Shown here piece after piece: positions 1 to 8,666 of a stretch of 64,000 nt of DNA; the stretch's first letter is position 1; every line of letters begins with the position of its first letter. Origin of the DNA: Anaerolineales bacterium (GTDB taxonomy: Bacteria; Chloroflexota; Anaerolineae; Anaerolineales; UBA4823); NCBI GenBank assembly GCA_025057645.1, contig JANXBJ010000009.1, forward strand, positions 32,415 to 96,414, read 5' to 3'. A program made the translations under genes and the position numbers. The notes under the pieces are model-generated. The model was not told the origin of the DNA and ran no database searches. It saw only the letters and a list, made by a program, of their open reading frames with translations.

Positions 1-922
1 TTGTCTGATTGAAGGGGACGAAGACCAAAAAAGAGATTTTTCCATTTGTACCGGTTGTGCCGCTGCCGATCAGGTTGTTCTGGTTGTCGTATAGCTTAAA
101 AGTCCAGCCGGGAAGGTAGGGTTCCCCTTCGTCTTTGTCTCCGTCACCGTTTAAATCCTCGAATTTATAGACGCAGATTTCGGCGAGTTTGGCATTGCCG
201 AATTTTATCTCTTTCGTTTGGTCATAACCCAAAACGACCGACTGGCTGACCCCGGTTGTGGATAAATACCCGGATTGAACAGTTTCTGTAACGGTATACG
301 TACCGCTGGTCAAATTTCCAAAAGTCAGCGTGCCGGCATTGCTATCACTACCGCTCGTTGAATCACTGCCAATTTGGTTGCCACTGCTGTTATAGAGGGT
401 AAACGTCCAGCCGTTTAACCATCCCTCACCGCTATCTTTGCTTCCGTTGCCATTCTTGTCCTCGAATTTTCGGACGGTGATCTTGGAATACTTGGCGTTG
501 CCGAAATTTGCGGTCCAAGATTTTGATTGTTGTCCACCAGAGTATGTCCATTGCTGGCTGAGCGGGGTTGTGTTATACCAGCCGCTTTGCAGGGTCTCTG
601 TCAGGGTATAGGTACCGGTGCTGCAACTGGTCGAAAAAACTGCTTTCCCTTGCGAATTTGTCATCTTTGTTGCCGTAGTATTATTGGGGCGGGTTAGGGT
701 AAAGGTCCAGTCCTTTAGCGCACCCTCACCGTCATCTTGAATACCATCACCATCCTTGTCTTCGAATTTGAAAGCGGTAATCGTAAGGGTACATCCAGTG
801 TCTGTTTCAGCCTGAACGGGGCTTACCCACAGCGTTGCCAAGACAAACACCACAATCAGCGCAAACCCGATGATCTTCCGCAACGAGGGGCGCCCGGAGA
901 ATACAGAACTCTCTCCTCTCAT
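1..922 (-). CDS. Secreted SdrD/Cna-B-like repeat surface protein, C-terminus beyond window (partial)
   Basis: Manual minus-strand translation from ATG at 922, with GGAGG just upstream: MRGESSVFSGRPSLRKIIGFALIVVFVLATLWVSPVQAETDTGCTLTITAFKFEDKDGDGIQDDGEGALKDWTFTL..., open to the window edge. Three repeats of (F/Y)KFED-NGDG-D-GE--L-GWTF-LY. Not in the ORF track because there is no stop in the window. Confidence 0.9.
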   Translation of the reverse strand, partial: MRGESSVFSGRPSLRKIIGFALIVVFVLATLWVSPVQAETDTGCTLTITAFKFEDKDGDGIQDDGEGALKDWTFTLTRPNNTTATKMTNSQGKAVFSTSCSTGTYTLTETLQSGWYNTTPLSQQWTYSGGQQSKSWTANFGNAKYSKITVRKFEDKNGNGSKDSGEGWLNGWTFTLYNSSGNQIGSDSTSGSDSNAGTLTFGNLTSGTYTVTETVQSGYLSTTGVSQSVVLGYDQTKEIKFGNAKLAEICVYKFEDLNGDGDKDEGEPYLPGWTFKLYDNQNNLIGSGTTGTNGKISFLVFVPFNQT

Positions 923-961
923 CGCAACACCTCCTAGTGGCTAAAATCAAATTGTGAGATT

Positions 962-1050
962 CTCCTTTTCGGCAGCCAGACCGTCTGATCGTCCCCTTAA
1001 GACTCTTGGCTTTGCGTCCCCGTCTCGCGGCGGGTTTGCCTTTATCGGTC
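962..1050 (-). ncRNA. Cyclic di-GMP-I (GEMM-I) riboswitch candidate
   Basis: Minus strand: GAUAAAGGCAAACCCGCCGCGAGACGGGGACGCAAAGCCAAGAGUCUUAAGGGGACGAUCAGACGGUCUGGCUGCCGA. Contains GGCAAACC, a GCGA (GNRA) tetraloop, GGGACGCAAAGCC, a P2-like stem (CCA..GUCU/AGAC..UGG) and a GG-U-GCCGA 3' element. Lies in the 5' leader of the repeat-protein gene. Confidence 0.85.
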
Positions 1051-1059
1051 AGAGGAAAT

Positions 1060-1078
1060 CCGGACTTATAAGGTCCGG
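1060..1078. other. Inverted repeat CCGGAC-TTATAAG-GTCCGG upstream of the riboswitch
   Basis: Perfect 6-bp stem with 7-nt loop, read directly. Confidence 0.5.
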
Positions 1079-1165
1079 TTTTATAATAACAGGTCGACAC
1101 GCAAAAGGCAATAGGAAAAACGGACTATTTTTATCGCTTTTTATCGCTCGAATCGGACGGTGCCG

Positions 1166-2089
1166 CTAGCGTCTTCGCCCGACACAATCCAGTTGATGGA
1201 CGATTAGACTTAACTCTCCCCTTTGCAGTTGATCCCTTCGCGCCCCGAACCAGGCCTCGAGCCGGGATGGATCGATTGCGTTATGCCCTCTTAGGGCTTC
1301 TTCAACCATCTGGAGAAAGAACTGCAGAAAACGCTCCTCACCCGCAGGGTATTGCCCTTCGACAGAATGCACCACCCAATCCGAAGCCCCGGCGCGCAGC
1401 AGTGTTCCCCCGGCACGTTCAAGTGCGCGCAACAGGCGGCGGCCGCTCAAGGCCCCCGCCGAGGGTTTCTCTCCGGCCCTGCGCTCTTCCATGGTGCGAT
1501 GGTAGAACGAAAGGATGCCTTCGTCTAGGGTTTCCTCGATCGGAGGTTCGAGCAGCGTAAGCCCATCAAAGTTGAGAGTGAAGTAGAACAATCCATCCTT
1601 CTTTAAGCAACGCATCAGACCCGGAAGCGTCTCTTCCAAGTTCACTAGATCGAGAAAGGCGTGGGCAATGAGCAGGTCATACCGCTCTTGAGGAGCAGCC
1701 TCTTTCAACCATCGGCTCAACTCTGCGTCCACGAAATTGATGCGGATATCGCGGCTTCGGTCCGAAATTCTCAACCTCTGGCCCTCGCTCAGGGCCTCTA
1801 ACCCCATCGCACGCGCCCAGTTGCTTAACCGGCGACGCCCCTCTTCTAAGAAAGTCGCACAGGCGTCTAACGCAGTATAGTCAGCATACCGGAGAAAATC
1901 CCACTCTATCAGGCGGCGTACCATCGTGCCGATGCCGGCGCCGATTTCTAAAATCTGCCACGGCTGCTCGCAAGTCGCCGGGGGCATTGCGGTGACCAAA
2001 GTCTTCCACACCGCGCAATTGAGCGAACGATCATCGATCGACTTTTTGACCTCTAGATATTCGATAAAGGCCTGTTCGTCCAAGCGCAC
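1166..2089 (-). CDS. Class I SAM-dependent methyltransferase
   Basis: ILEIGAGIGTMVRRL motif I; class I MTase layout. Confidence 0.8.
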   Translation of the reverse strand: MRLDEQAFIEYLEVKKSIDDRSLNCAVWKTLVTAMPPATCEQPWQILEIGAGIGTMVRRLIEWDFLRYADYTALDACATFLEEGRRRLSNWARAMGLEALSEGQRLRISDRSRDIRINFVDAELSRWLKEAAPQERYDLLIAHAFLDLVNLEETLPGLMRCLKKDGLFYFTLNFDGLTLLEPPIEETLDEGILSFYHRTMEERRAGEKPSAGALSGRRLLRALERAGGTLLRAGASDWVVHSVEGQYPAGEERFLQFFLQMVEEALRGHNAIDPSRLEAWFGARRDQLQRGELSLIVHQLDCVGRRR

Positions 2090-2094
2090 TTTCC

Positions 2095-3186
2095 CTAGTT
2101 GAGAAGGCTCAACAAGAACCGGCGAATTTCGGCTGCGCTTTCTCCCCAGGTAGGATGCTGCTCGAAACGCTCCCGAGCTGCAATTCCCATTTGCGCCAAG
2201 CGTCTGCGGTCACTGTGCAATGCTCGCAATTGATCTGCCAAGGCAGCGACATCCCCCGGCTCGACCAGAAAGCCCTCCACTCCTTCGGAGATCAATTCCC
2301 TTGCCCCCCCGCAAGCAGAGCCGATAACCGCTAGACCGTAACGCATTCCGTCCAGGTAGGCAATCCCGAAACCCTCGTGACGTGACGGAATGACCATGAC
2401 ATGAGCCTGCCTCAGCAGGTTTTGCAGAGCGCTTTGCTCCACCGCTCCCCAGAATCGCACCCGAGCCTGCAGAGACCTCTTTGTCACCCATCGCCGCAGG
2501 GAGCGAGCGTAAGCGACATTCCGCCTCTCGTCACCGACAATATCCAGATGGAAAGGGAGGTCTCGCAGGCGGTCCAGGGCACAGAGCAGCCAGTGCACCC
2601 CTTTGCGCGGGATCAAATTGCCGACGAAGATCAAACGCAGCGAAGCACTCCTTTGAGCTCGTTTTTCGATTTCTTCTTTCTCGCACCCTCCCGAGAGGTG
2701 ATCCTTGCCCGGGTAAGCCACCACGCTCGGGATGGAGTGAGCGTTCTTGCGCCAAAGCAGCGCTTGCGCTGTGGAGAGGGTGCTTCGGCTATTGCAGATC
2801 AGGCCATCCAAGCTGTTCAGGAAGAAGCTCTCCAAAGTGCGATAAAGCCATTGCTTCTGCAGACTCTCCGCCTCGCTGCAGCGCAAATGGTGAACCAATC
2901 CACACAGGACAAAGCGGTTGCGGCGGCGCAGAAGCCAATTGATGCCCACTAGGGAGGGATGATTCAATTCGTCTTCGATCAAGAGCTCTACTTTCAGGTT
3001 GGAAAGTTTTCGCAATAGAGACAGGGAGAAGTTATCGCCGAGGTGGGCTACCTGATTGCGCCATGGAAGAGAGAGGACTTCGATTTGATCCCCTTGGGCC
3101 TGAAGGTACTCCACGATCTTGCGATCGTAAAGATACCCGCCGGTCTGCTGGGCTAGAGAACCGTAAATCACCAAGCCAAGGCGCAT
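2095..3186 (-). CDS. Glycosyltransferase family 4
   Basis: FVGNLIPRKGVHWLL..., IPSRHEGFGIAYLDGMRYGLAVIGSACGGARELI: GT-B E-x7-E region. Confidence 0.88.
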   Translation of the reverse strand: MRLGLVIYGSLAQQTGGYLYDRKIVEYLQAQGDQIEVLSLPWRNQVAHLGDNFSLSLLRKLSNLKVELLIEDELNHPSLVGINWLLRRRNRFVLCGLVHHLRCSEAESLQKQWLYRTLESFFLNSLDGLICNSRSTLSTAQALLWRKNAHSIPSVVAYPGKDHLSGGCEKEEIEKRAQRSASLRLIFVGNLIPRKGVHWLLCALDRLRDLPFHLDIVGDERRNVAYARSLRRWVTKRSLQARVRFWGAVEQSALQNLLRQAHVMVIPSRHEGFGIAYLDGMRYGLAVIGSACGGARELISEGVEGFLVEPGDVAALADQLRALHSDRRRLAQMGIAARERFEQHPTWGESAAEIRRFLLSLLN

Positions 3187-3195
3187 GGAGAGAAG

Positions 3196-3573
3196 TTACA
3201 CTTCTAAGGTGTAAGAGGCCCAGGCGATCTCGTTTTCCCAAAGCTTAACGGTAATTTGCTTCAAGTTGGGAAATTGCAAACGGACACATAGCGTCTCACA
3301 CAGCAGCCGAGCGAAGCGTTCCAAGCTGGGATTCAACCCGCGGAAAGGGGGCAGCTCGTTCAACGTGCGGTCACGATATTGCGCCACCGCTTCTTCCAAA
3401 GCTTGCTCTACGGCGACAATATCCACTAGATAGCCATGTTGGTCTAGCTCTTCTCCTTGGAGGAGAAGCTCTAAACGATAATGATGGGAGTGAAGCTGGT
3501 TCTCGGCGCCCCAATCGCCGCCGATCAAATAATGCTGAGCAATGAAGTCCCGTTCCACTCCGAGTTGATACAT
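3196..3573 (-). CDS. 6-pyruvoyl-tetrahydropterin synthase / 6-carboxytetrahydropterin synthase (QueD/PTPS) family
   Basis: FIAQHYLIGG...LHSHHYRLELLLQG...DIVAVEQAL...NPSLERFARLL: PTPS zinc-His and core motifs. Confidence 0.85.
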   Translation of the reverse strand: MYQLGVERDFIAQHYLIGGDWGAENQLHSHHYRLELLLQGEELDQHGYLVDIVAVEQALEEAVAQYRDRTLNELPPFRGLNPSLERFARLLCETLCVRLQFPNLKQITVKLWENEIAWASYTLEV

Positions 3574-3659
3574 AAAAGACCTCCATCGGAAAACTTTTCC
3601 CTTGCCACCGAGAGTCTCTTGGAAGAGGAGGCTTAGGCTGGCTTAGACCCTGCTTAATT

Positions 3660-5084
3660 TTATCCAAGCCAAAGCAAAGGAATACCTAGCCACTCGCACA
3701 GAGTCTCGACTTCACGGCGGTAATCTCCAAAGGTGAGCACAAAGTGTTGGGTGGTGCCAACCTCAGCGCAGCGGCGTAAAAAGGCCTCCACCGTAGCGTC
3801 TAGACGCAGGATGATATGGGGATAGCCCTCAATGCGCGGTGCTCCACCCAAGCTGCTCCCCTGGGCAGCGATGGCTTGCCAACCGCCCGGGGTGCAGCGG
3901 ATTTGCAACAAGGTCACGCGTCCTTTCCTGACAACGAACTGCAGATGCGCTCCCTCGGTCGCATCGGTCTGAGCATACTCGTAATCCTGAGAGATCCACA
4001 GCGAGCCGGGATCGGCCAGTTGAGGGTTTTGTGGGCCAGCGTGTCCCCCGATGATCAGGTTCTCAGCTTCGTCCCAAACCCAAAACTCGGCAAAGAAGAC
4101 TCCTGCGCCGCTCAACCGCTGGAGGATAAAAAGCGCTGTGGCCGCCCCCAAGTCACCTTCCAGACCGATATGGATGTTTCGCTCCCACAGCAAAGGAGGA
4201 TACAGAGCCGGTCGTAACCCAAGACGCTGATGCGTTTCTTCAGCTATATCATTGAAGGAAAGCACATCGATTTTGCGCTTGAGCGCCAGGTGAGCCAGCC
4301 CCAGAGAAGCGCGCGCTGCTCGTCTCAGCGTTGGCTCCGAGACTCCTCGAATGGGAATATTTTGACGCAAGTAGGTGAGAAACTGCTCAACCTCAGTTTC
4401 TTCGACGGCCTCGGCAGCTTCGGTAAGCTGATAGACGGAAAGGGCTTCCACTTGAGGGCCGATCTCGTGGAGCAGGCGAAATTCATCGACAAACGTGCTC
4501 TGCATTTGCTCATTGCGGTAGGGCAAAAGGCCGAACCGCGCCTTCCGCAAACCCTGGTACACCCCGACCACTCGGGCGAACTGGCTCAGCTCCGCCAGCA
4601 CTCTTTCCTGAGTAGGCGAACCATAGGTGAAAAAGAAGGCTTTCTTGAGGTTGCGCAGAGTGCCAAGCCCTTCAAACGTGCCAACCCACCCCGAGCCACG
4701 CAAAACTTCTAGGAAGGAAAGGGAGAGAGGCAGCTTCTGCCAAGGCTGAAAACACCAAATGGCTAGGGGACGGTTGCCCAAAGCGGAAAGGAAGGGTGCC
4801 AGATAGTAATCTTCAGCCCAGACCTGAAAGACCAGAATCACCCCTTCAACCTCGCTGTTGCGCAACTGCCGGCAAGCCGCTTCAAGGCTTTCCTGCGAGT
4901 TCACCGTCCAAATCTGGCTGAGGTTCACACAAGTCCCTAGAGCATTGCGGATCTGATTTGCATCTGCTTCTACCGCTTCTCCGAGGGCCGGCAGAGCGAC
5001 AACCGAGTCAAACCATTCTGCACGCAGGAGTACTAAGCCAAGTGGAGCATTGGAACAGGAGACCCGACTCATTGTTAGCCTCAA
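3660..5084 (-). CDS. L-arabinose/L-fucose isomerase-like sugar isomerase
   Basis: Overall resemblance to the fucose/arabinose isomerase-like family (GVILVFQVWAEDYYLAPFLSAL; ...IHIGLEGDLGAATALFILQRLSG). Confidence 0.65.
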   Translation of the reverse strand: MRLTMSRVSCSNAPLGLVLLRAEWFDSVVALPALGEAVEADANQIRNALGTCVNLSQIWTVNSQESLEAACRQLRNSEVEGVILVFQVWAEDYYLAPFLSALGNRPLAIWCFQPWQKLPLSLSFLEVLRGSGWVGTFEGLGTLRNLKKAFFFTYGSPTQERVLAELSQFARVVGVYQGLRKARFGLLPYRNEQMQSTFVDEFRLLHEIGPQVEALSVYQLTEAAEAVEETEVEQFLTYLRQNIPIRGVSEPTLRRAARASLGLAHLALKRKIDVLSFNDIAEETHQRLGLRPALYPPLLWERNIHIGLEGDLGAATALFILQRLSGAGVFFAEFWVWDEAENLIIGGHAGPQNPQLADPGSLWISQDYEYAQTDATEGAHLQFVVRKGRVTLLQIRCTPGGWQAIAAQGSSLGGAPRIEGYPHIILRLDATVEAFLRRCAEVGTTQHFVLTFGDYRREVETLCEWLGIPLLWLG

Positions 5085-5230
5085 CCGACGAGAAAAATCT
5101 TCCTGAGATGGATGCTCTCACACACTCCCAAAACCGATCTTAGCAAGACCTTTAGGGCTTAGGATACTTGACTCCATCGTTCAGCTTACATCCAAAGCTT
5201 GGCTTAAAACCAAAGGGCTTGACCGATGAA

Positions 5231-6064
5231 TCACTTAATTGCCCCGCGCGAGAGGCCGCGCACCAGATAGCGCTGAGCCAACAAGGCAAAGGCTAAAACC
5301 GGGACCAACACCATTGAGCCAGAGGCAGCAATGCGGCCCCAAAGAATAGCTCGATTAGTCATAAAACTGGTGATCGTCACCGGCAAAGTGCGCGCTTCTC
5401 GACCAGTTAGGATCACCGCATAGAGAAACTCATTCCAACAATATAAAAAGGCGAGAATAGCCGTGGCAGCTAATCCCGGGGCCACCAGAGGCAAGCTGAT
5501 CCTAACCAGCGCCCCTAATCGTGTGCATCCGTCGATCATGGCCGCCTCCTCCAGCTCGACCGGCACATCATCAAAGAAACCGATCATCATCCACAGAGCC
5601 AGAGGAATGGTGAAAGTCAAGTAAGAAATGATCAATGCCCAACGGGTATCTAGAAGCCTCAGGCCGTTGAACAAAACGTAAAGAGGCACAATAATGGTGA
5701 TGGGCGGTAACATCTGCGGCACCAGCGCGCTCATGCGCAACCAGAATGCGCCGCGAAAGCGAAAGCGCGAAAACCCGTAAGCGGCTAGGCCTCCCAGGAG
5801 CAAAGCGATGGCCGTCGTGCTCAGGGCTACCACTAAACTGTTGAGGAAATATTTCTCAAACTGCCCACCGGCAAGCACCTCACGATAATTCTGCAAGGTA
5901 GGCTCGAAGACCCACACCGGCGGCAAAGTGAAAGTAAGGTTGGGGTCCTTGAAAGAGGTGATGAATAAATACACCAAAGGCGCCAAAGAAAGGATCACGG
6001 CCAGCATGACTAGCACATAAATGCCAATGCGGGTGAGGTAACGCAGCAAACGGTAAGGCGACAT
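5231..6064 (-). CDS. Carbohydrate ABC transporter permease (MalG/UgpE-like)
   Basis: Multiple TM; EEAAMIDGCTRLGALVRISLPLVAPGL EAA loop. Confidence 0.92.
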   Translation of the reverse strand: MSPYRLLRYLTRIGIYVLVMLAVILSLAPLVYLFITSFKDPNLTFTLPPVWVFEPTLQNYREVLAGGQFEKYFLNSLVVALSTTAIALLLGGLAAYGFSRFRFRGAFWLRMSALVPQMLPPITIIVPLYVLFNGLRLLDTRWALIISYLTFTIPLALWMMIGFFDDVPVELEEAAMIDGCTRLGALVRISLPLVAPGLAATAILAFLYCWNEFLYAVILTGREARTLPVTITSFMTNRAILWGRIAASGSMVLVPVLAFALLAQRYLVRGLSRGAIK

Positions 6065-6080
6065 TCCTTATGCCCACCTC

Positions 6081-6998
6081 CTAGTAGACCGTCTCAGCTC
6101 TGCCGATCGCCCGAGCCATGAGAGCGGCAATGGCCAGCATGATCAGGATCATAACATAGGAGGCCGCCGAGGCAAAACCGAGATTGAACGATTGAAATCC
6201 ATAGCGATAGATATAAATGCTGACCGTTTCGGTGGCTCGGGCTGGTCCTCCTGCAGTGAGCAAGTAGACTACATCAAAAATACGAAAAGTGTCGATCAAG
6301 CGCCAGAGCAAAGCGACCAGAATGGTCTGGCGCAGCAGAGGCAAAGTGAGGTAGAAAAACGTCTGTATTGAGTTTGCGCCGTCAATCCGAGCGGCTTCGA
6401 AAGGCTCTTCGGGAAGGGATTGTAGGCCAGCCAGCAACATCAAGGCAACAAAGGAAGTCGTGTTCCAAACGTCTACTACGATCACCGACCAAAGAGCGAT
6501 CTTGGGCGAGCTCAACCATTCCACGGAGGCAAAACCCAGTTGGTTCAGATAATAGTTGACGATTCCAAACTCATAGTTGAACAGCAGCCGCCAAGTCAGG
6601 CCGATCACTACATTAGTGCACATCATCGGCAACAGGATCAGGGAACGGATAAGTCCTTTGGCCTTGAGATCGTGATTGAGTAGTAAGGCTAGTCCCATAC
6701 CGAGGACGAACTCGATGGCGACTGCTAGGAAGACAAAGGTGAAAGTGATACGCAGCGAGTTCCAGAATTCAGGACTGCTAAAGAGCTGCTGATAATTCTC
6801 AAGACCGATAAAGGGAATTCCCTGCTTGAAAGTGCGCAGTGTCCAGCGATGAAAGCTCAGCCACAGGGAATAGGCCAATGGATAGACAAGAATAATTGTC
6901 ATAACTAAGAAAGAGGGGGCAATGTAGAAGCCGGGCTCAACCCGGCGGAGGAACTTGCGGAGGGTTAGTGAACGTAAGGGTTGAGAAACCGGGAGCAT
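6081..6998 (-). CDS. Carbohydrate ABC transporter permease (MalF/UgpA-like)
   Basis: Multiple TM; EAARIDGANSIQTFFYLTLPLLRQTI EAA loop. Confidence 0.92.
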   Translation of the reverse strand: MLPVSQPLRSLTLRKFLRRVEPGFYIAPSFLVMTIILVYPLAYSLWLSFHRWTLRTFKQGIPFIGLENYQQLFSSPEFWNSLRITFTFVFLAVAIEFVLGMGLALLLNHDLKAKGLIRSLILLPMMCTNVVIGLTWRLLFNYEFGIVNYYLNQLGFASVEWLSSPKIALWSVIVVDVWNTTSFVALMLLAGLQSLPEEPFEAARIDGANSIQTFFYLTLPLLRQTILVALLWRLIDTFRIFDVVYLLTAGGPARATETVSIYIYRYGFQSFNLGFASAASYVMILIMLAIAALMARAIGRAETVY

Positions 6999-7020
6999 GG
7001 CGAAGTATTCCGAGGGGAGT

Positions 7021-7055
7021 GGGGGCTAGACGGGTGGAAAATCCGTCAGCCCCCC
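7021..7055 (-). other. Intercistronic stem-loop 3' of the solute-binding-protein gene
   Basis: Minus strand GGGGGCTGACGGATTTTCCACCCGTCTAGCCCCC: GGGGGCT/AGCCCCC plus GACGG/CCGTC. Confidence 0.7.
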
Positions 7056-7074
7056 TCAAAGCCGGGAAGGAATT

Positions 7075-8481
7075 CTACTTCAGGTAACCACCACTCTTGA
7101 GAATTTCGGCGAGTTTAGCGGCCATTTCATCAGCAGCGCTCTTCGGATCTTTGACACCGCTCACGACGGCCACCACCCCATCTTGGACTACAGTCAACAT
7201 TTCGGGCGAGACCGTGAGGACCGGGAAGAGCGCTCGATAGGGCATGACCTCGGCCAAGAGGGCAAATTGCGGCACGGCCTCAACCACTTTGGGATCGGTG
7301 AGAGCTTCGATGTTGCTGGGGATGCCACCGTTGAGAGCCCACATTGTGGCGCCCTCTTTGCTGGTCAACCACTCAATGAACTTATAAGCCGCCTCTTGAT
7401 TCTTGGACCCACTGGGGATCGCCCAACCCCACTGAGAGCCACCCGTCTTGCGCACCAGCGTGCCATCGGCCTGGCGCACACCGGGCACTAAAGTATAGCC
7501 GAGCAGCGGTTGGCCATCTTTGCACACCTTGGGGCTCTGGTTGCAATCGGTGAGGGTTTGGGTAGCCGCCATCCATTGGATACCCATGGCGGCTTTCCCT
7601 TCTTGCAAGGCAGTCAGGATCTCGTTATAGCCGTAATTGACCACATCCGGGCTGACGACCTTGTGCTTGAGCAACAAATCGGAGTAGAAGGTCAACGCCT
7701 GAACGCCGATCTCGTTGTTGATGATCGGGTTGTAGTTTTCATCCAAGAGGTCGCCACCCATCCCGAAGAGATAATACATGAAGTCCCACCATACCTCATC
7801 GCGCTTGGCGCCGATGACCGTGCCGTAAATCTCGGGAGGATTGTTCAGCGCCAAAGCTGCTTCAAGGTATTCATCCCACGTCTCGGGCACCTTTAGGCCC
7901 TTTGCTTCAAAGAGGTCTTTACGGTACCAGAGCCAAGCTGTGTCCCCTTCGGAGGGGAAGACATAGAGTTTGCCGTCAAAAGTAAAGTATTCGAGAGTTT
8001 TGCCAAAGACTGCCAAGTCCAAGCCAGGCATTGCGACTTTGGGATCCTCAATGAAGGAGGTCAAGTCCTTAAGTGCGCCTGCTTCGACCCAGCTAGGGAT
8101 CCAATCGGAGGAAACGTAAGCGACGTCGTAGTCCGACCCGCCACCGACAAAGGTGGTGGTCAGCTTATCATAGTAAGCTTCGCGGGCGATCTCCTCGACA
8201 ATCACTTTGTTGCCGGTTTTCTTCTCGTATTCAGCGGCCACTTTGACAAGGTTCTCATGCTCAGGTCCACTCCAACAAGCGACAACGATCGGTTCATAGG
8301 CTGCAGCTGGAGCCTTGGTCGGGGCTGGGGCTTCCGTGGCCGCCGGGGGCTGAGGGGCTTCGGTGGCAGGAGCCTCCGTGACAGCCGGAGGCTGCGGAGC
8401 CTGAGTGGGTTGGGGCGCGCAGCCAATTATCAGCCCGAGCAGCACGAATCCGCCGATGAGTTGATAGACCAGCTTGCTCAT
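7075..8481 (-). CDS. Family 1 extracellular sugar-binding lipoprotein
   Basis: Lipobox LIIGCAP; Pro/Ala/Thr linker; SBP family 1 body (YDVAYVSSDWIPSWVEAGAL, WLWYRKDLFEAKGLKVPETWDE). Confidence 0.92.
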   Translation of the reverse strand: MSKLVYQLIGGFVLLGLIIGCAPQPTQAPQPPAVTEAPATEAPQPPAATEAPAPTKAPAAAYEPIVVACWSGPEHENLVKVAAEYEKKTGNKVIVEEIAREAYYDKLTTTFVGGGSDYDVAYVSSDWIPSWVEAGALKDLTSFIEDPKVAMPGLDLAVFGKTLEYFTFDGKLYVFPSEGDTAWLWYRKDLFEAKGLKVPETWDEYLEAALALNNPPEIYGTVIGAKRDEVWWDFMYYLFGMGGDLLDENYNPIINNEIGVQALTFYSDLLLKHKVVSPDVVNYGYNEILTALQEGKAAMGIQWMAATQTLTDCNQSPKVCKDGQPLLGYTLVPGVRQADGTLVRKTGGSQWGWAIPSGSKNQEAAYKFIEWLTSKEGATMWALNGGIPSNIEALTDPKVVEAVPQFALLAEVMPYRALFPVLTVSPEMLTVVQDGVVAVVSGVKDPKSAADEMAAKLAEILKSGGYLK

Positions 8482-8604
8482 TTGTTCTTCTCCTTTCCTC
8501 TCAAGAATTTGGTGCCAATCTTATGGAAAACGGCCTAGGCCTGCAAAGCGATTGATGCCGGTAACCACCTCCTTTCGCTGCCAACGACTTCGATTAGACA
8601 GGGC

Positions 8605-8637
8605 GTCCAAATTATACATAGACTCAGTGCACTGCAG
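8605..8637 (-). promoter_or_regulatory. Candidate -10 (TATAAT) and palindrome CAGTGCACTG upstream of the ABC operon
   Basis: attata at 8611-8616 (TATAAT on minus strand); perfect 10-nt palindrome at 8625-8634. Confidence 0.4.
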
Positions 8638-8666
8638 AGGGGCAAAGCTCATTAAAGTTGGAACCC

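Noticed and set aside
807-1169. ORFs 807..1100 (-) and 954..1169 (+)
   Set aside because: They cover the riboswitch candidate and the start of the repeat-protein gene; they have no family resemblance and are best explained by non-coding leader sequence.
2401-2952. Plus-strand ORFs 2401..2952 and 2481..2942 opposite the glycosyltransferase
   Set aside because: Antisense shadow ORFs in GC-rich coding sequence without family motifs.
3574-3659. PreQ1 riboswitch upstream of the PTPS gene
   Set aside because: The intergenic sequence lacks a recognisable preQ1 core; no support.
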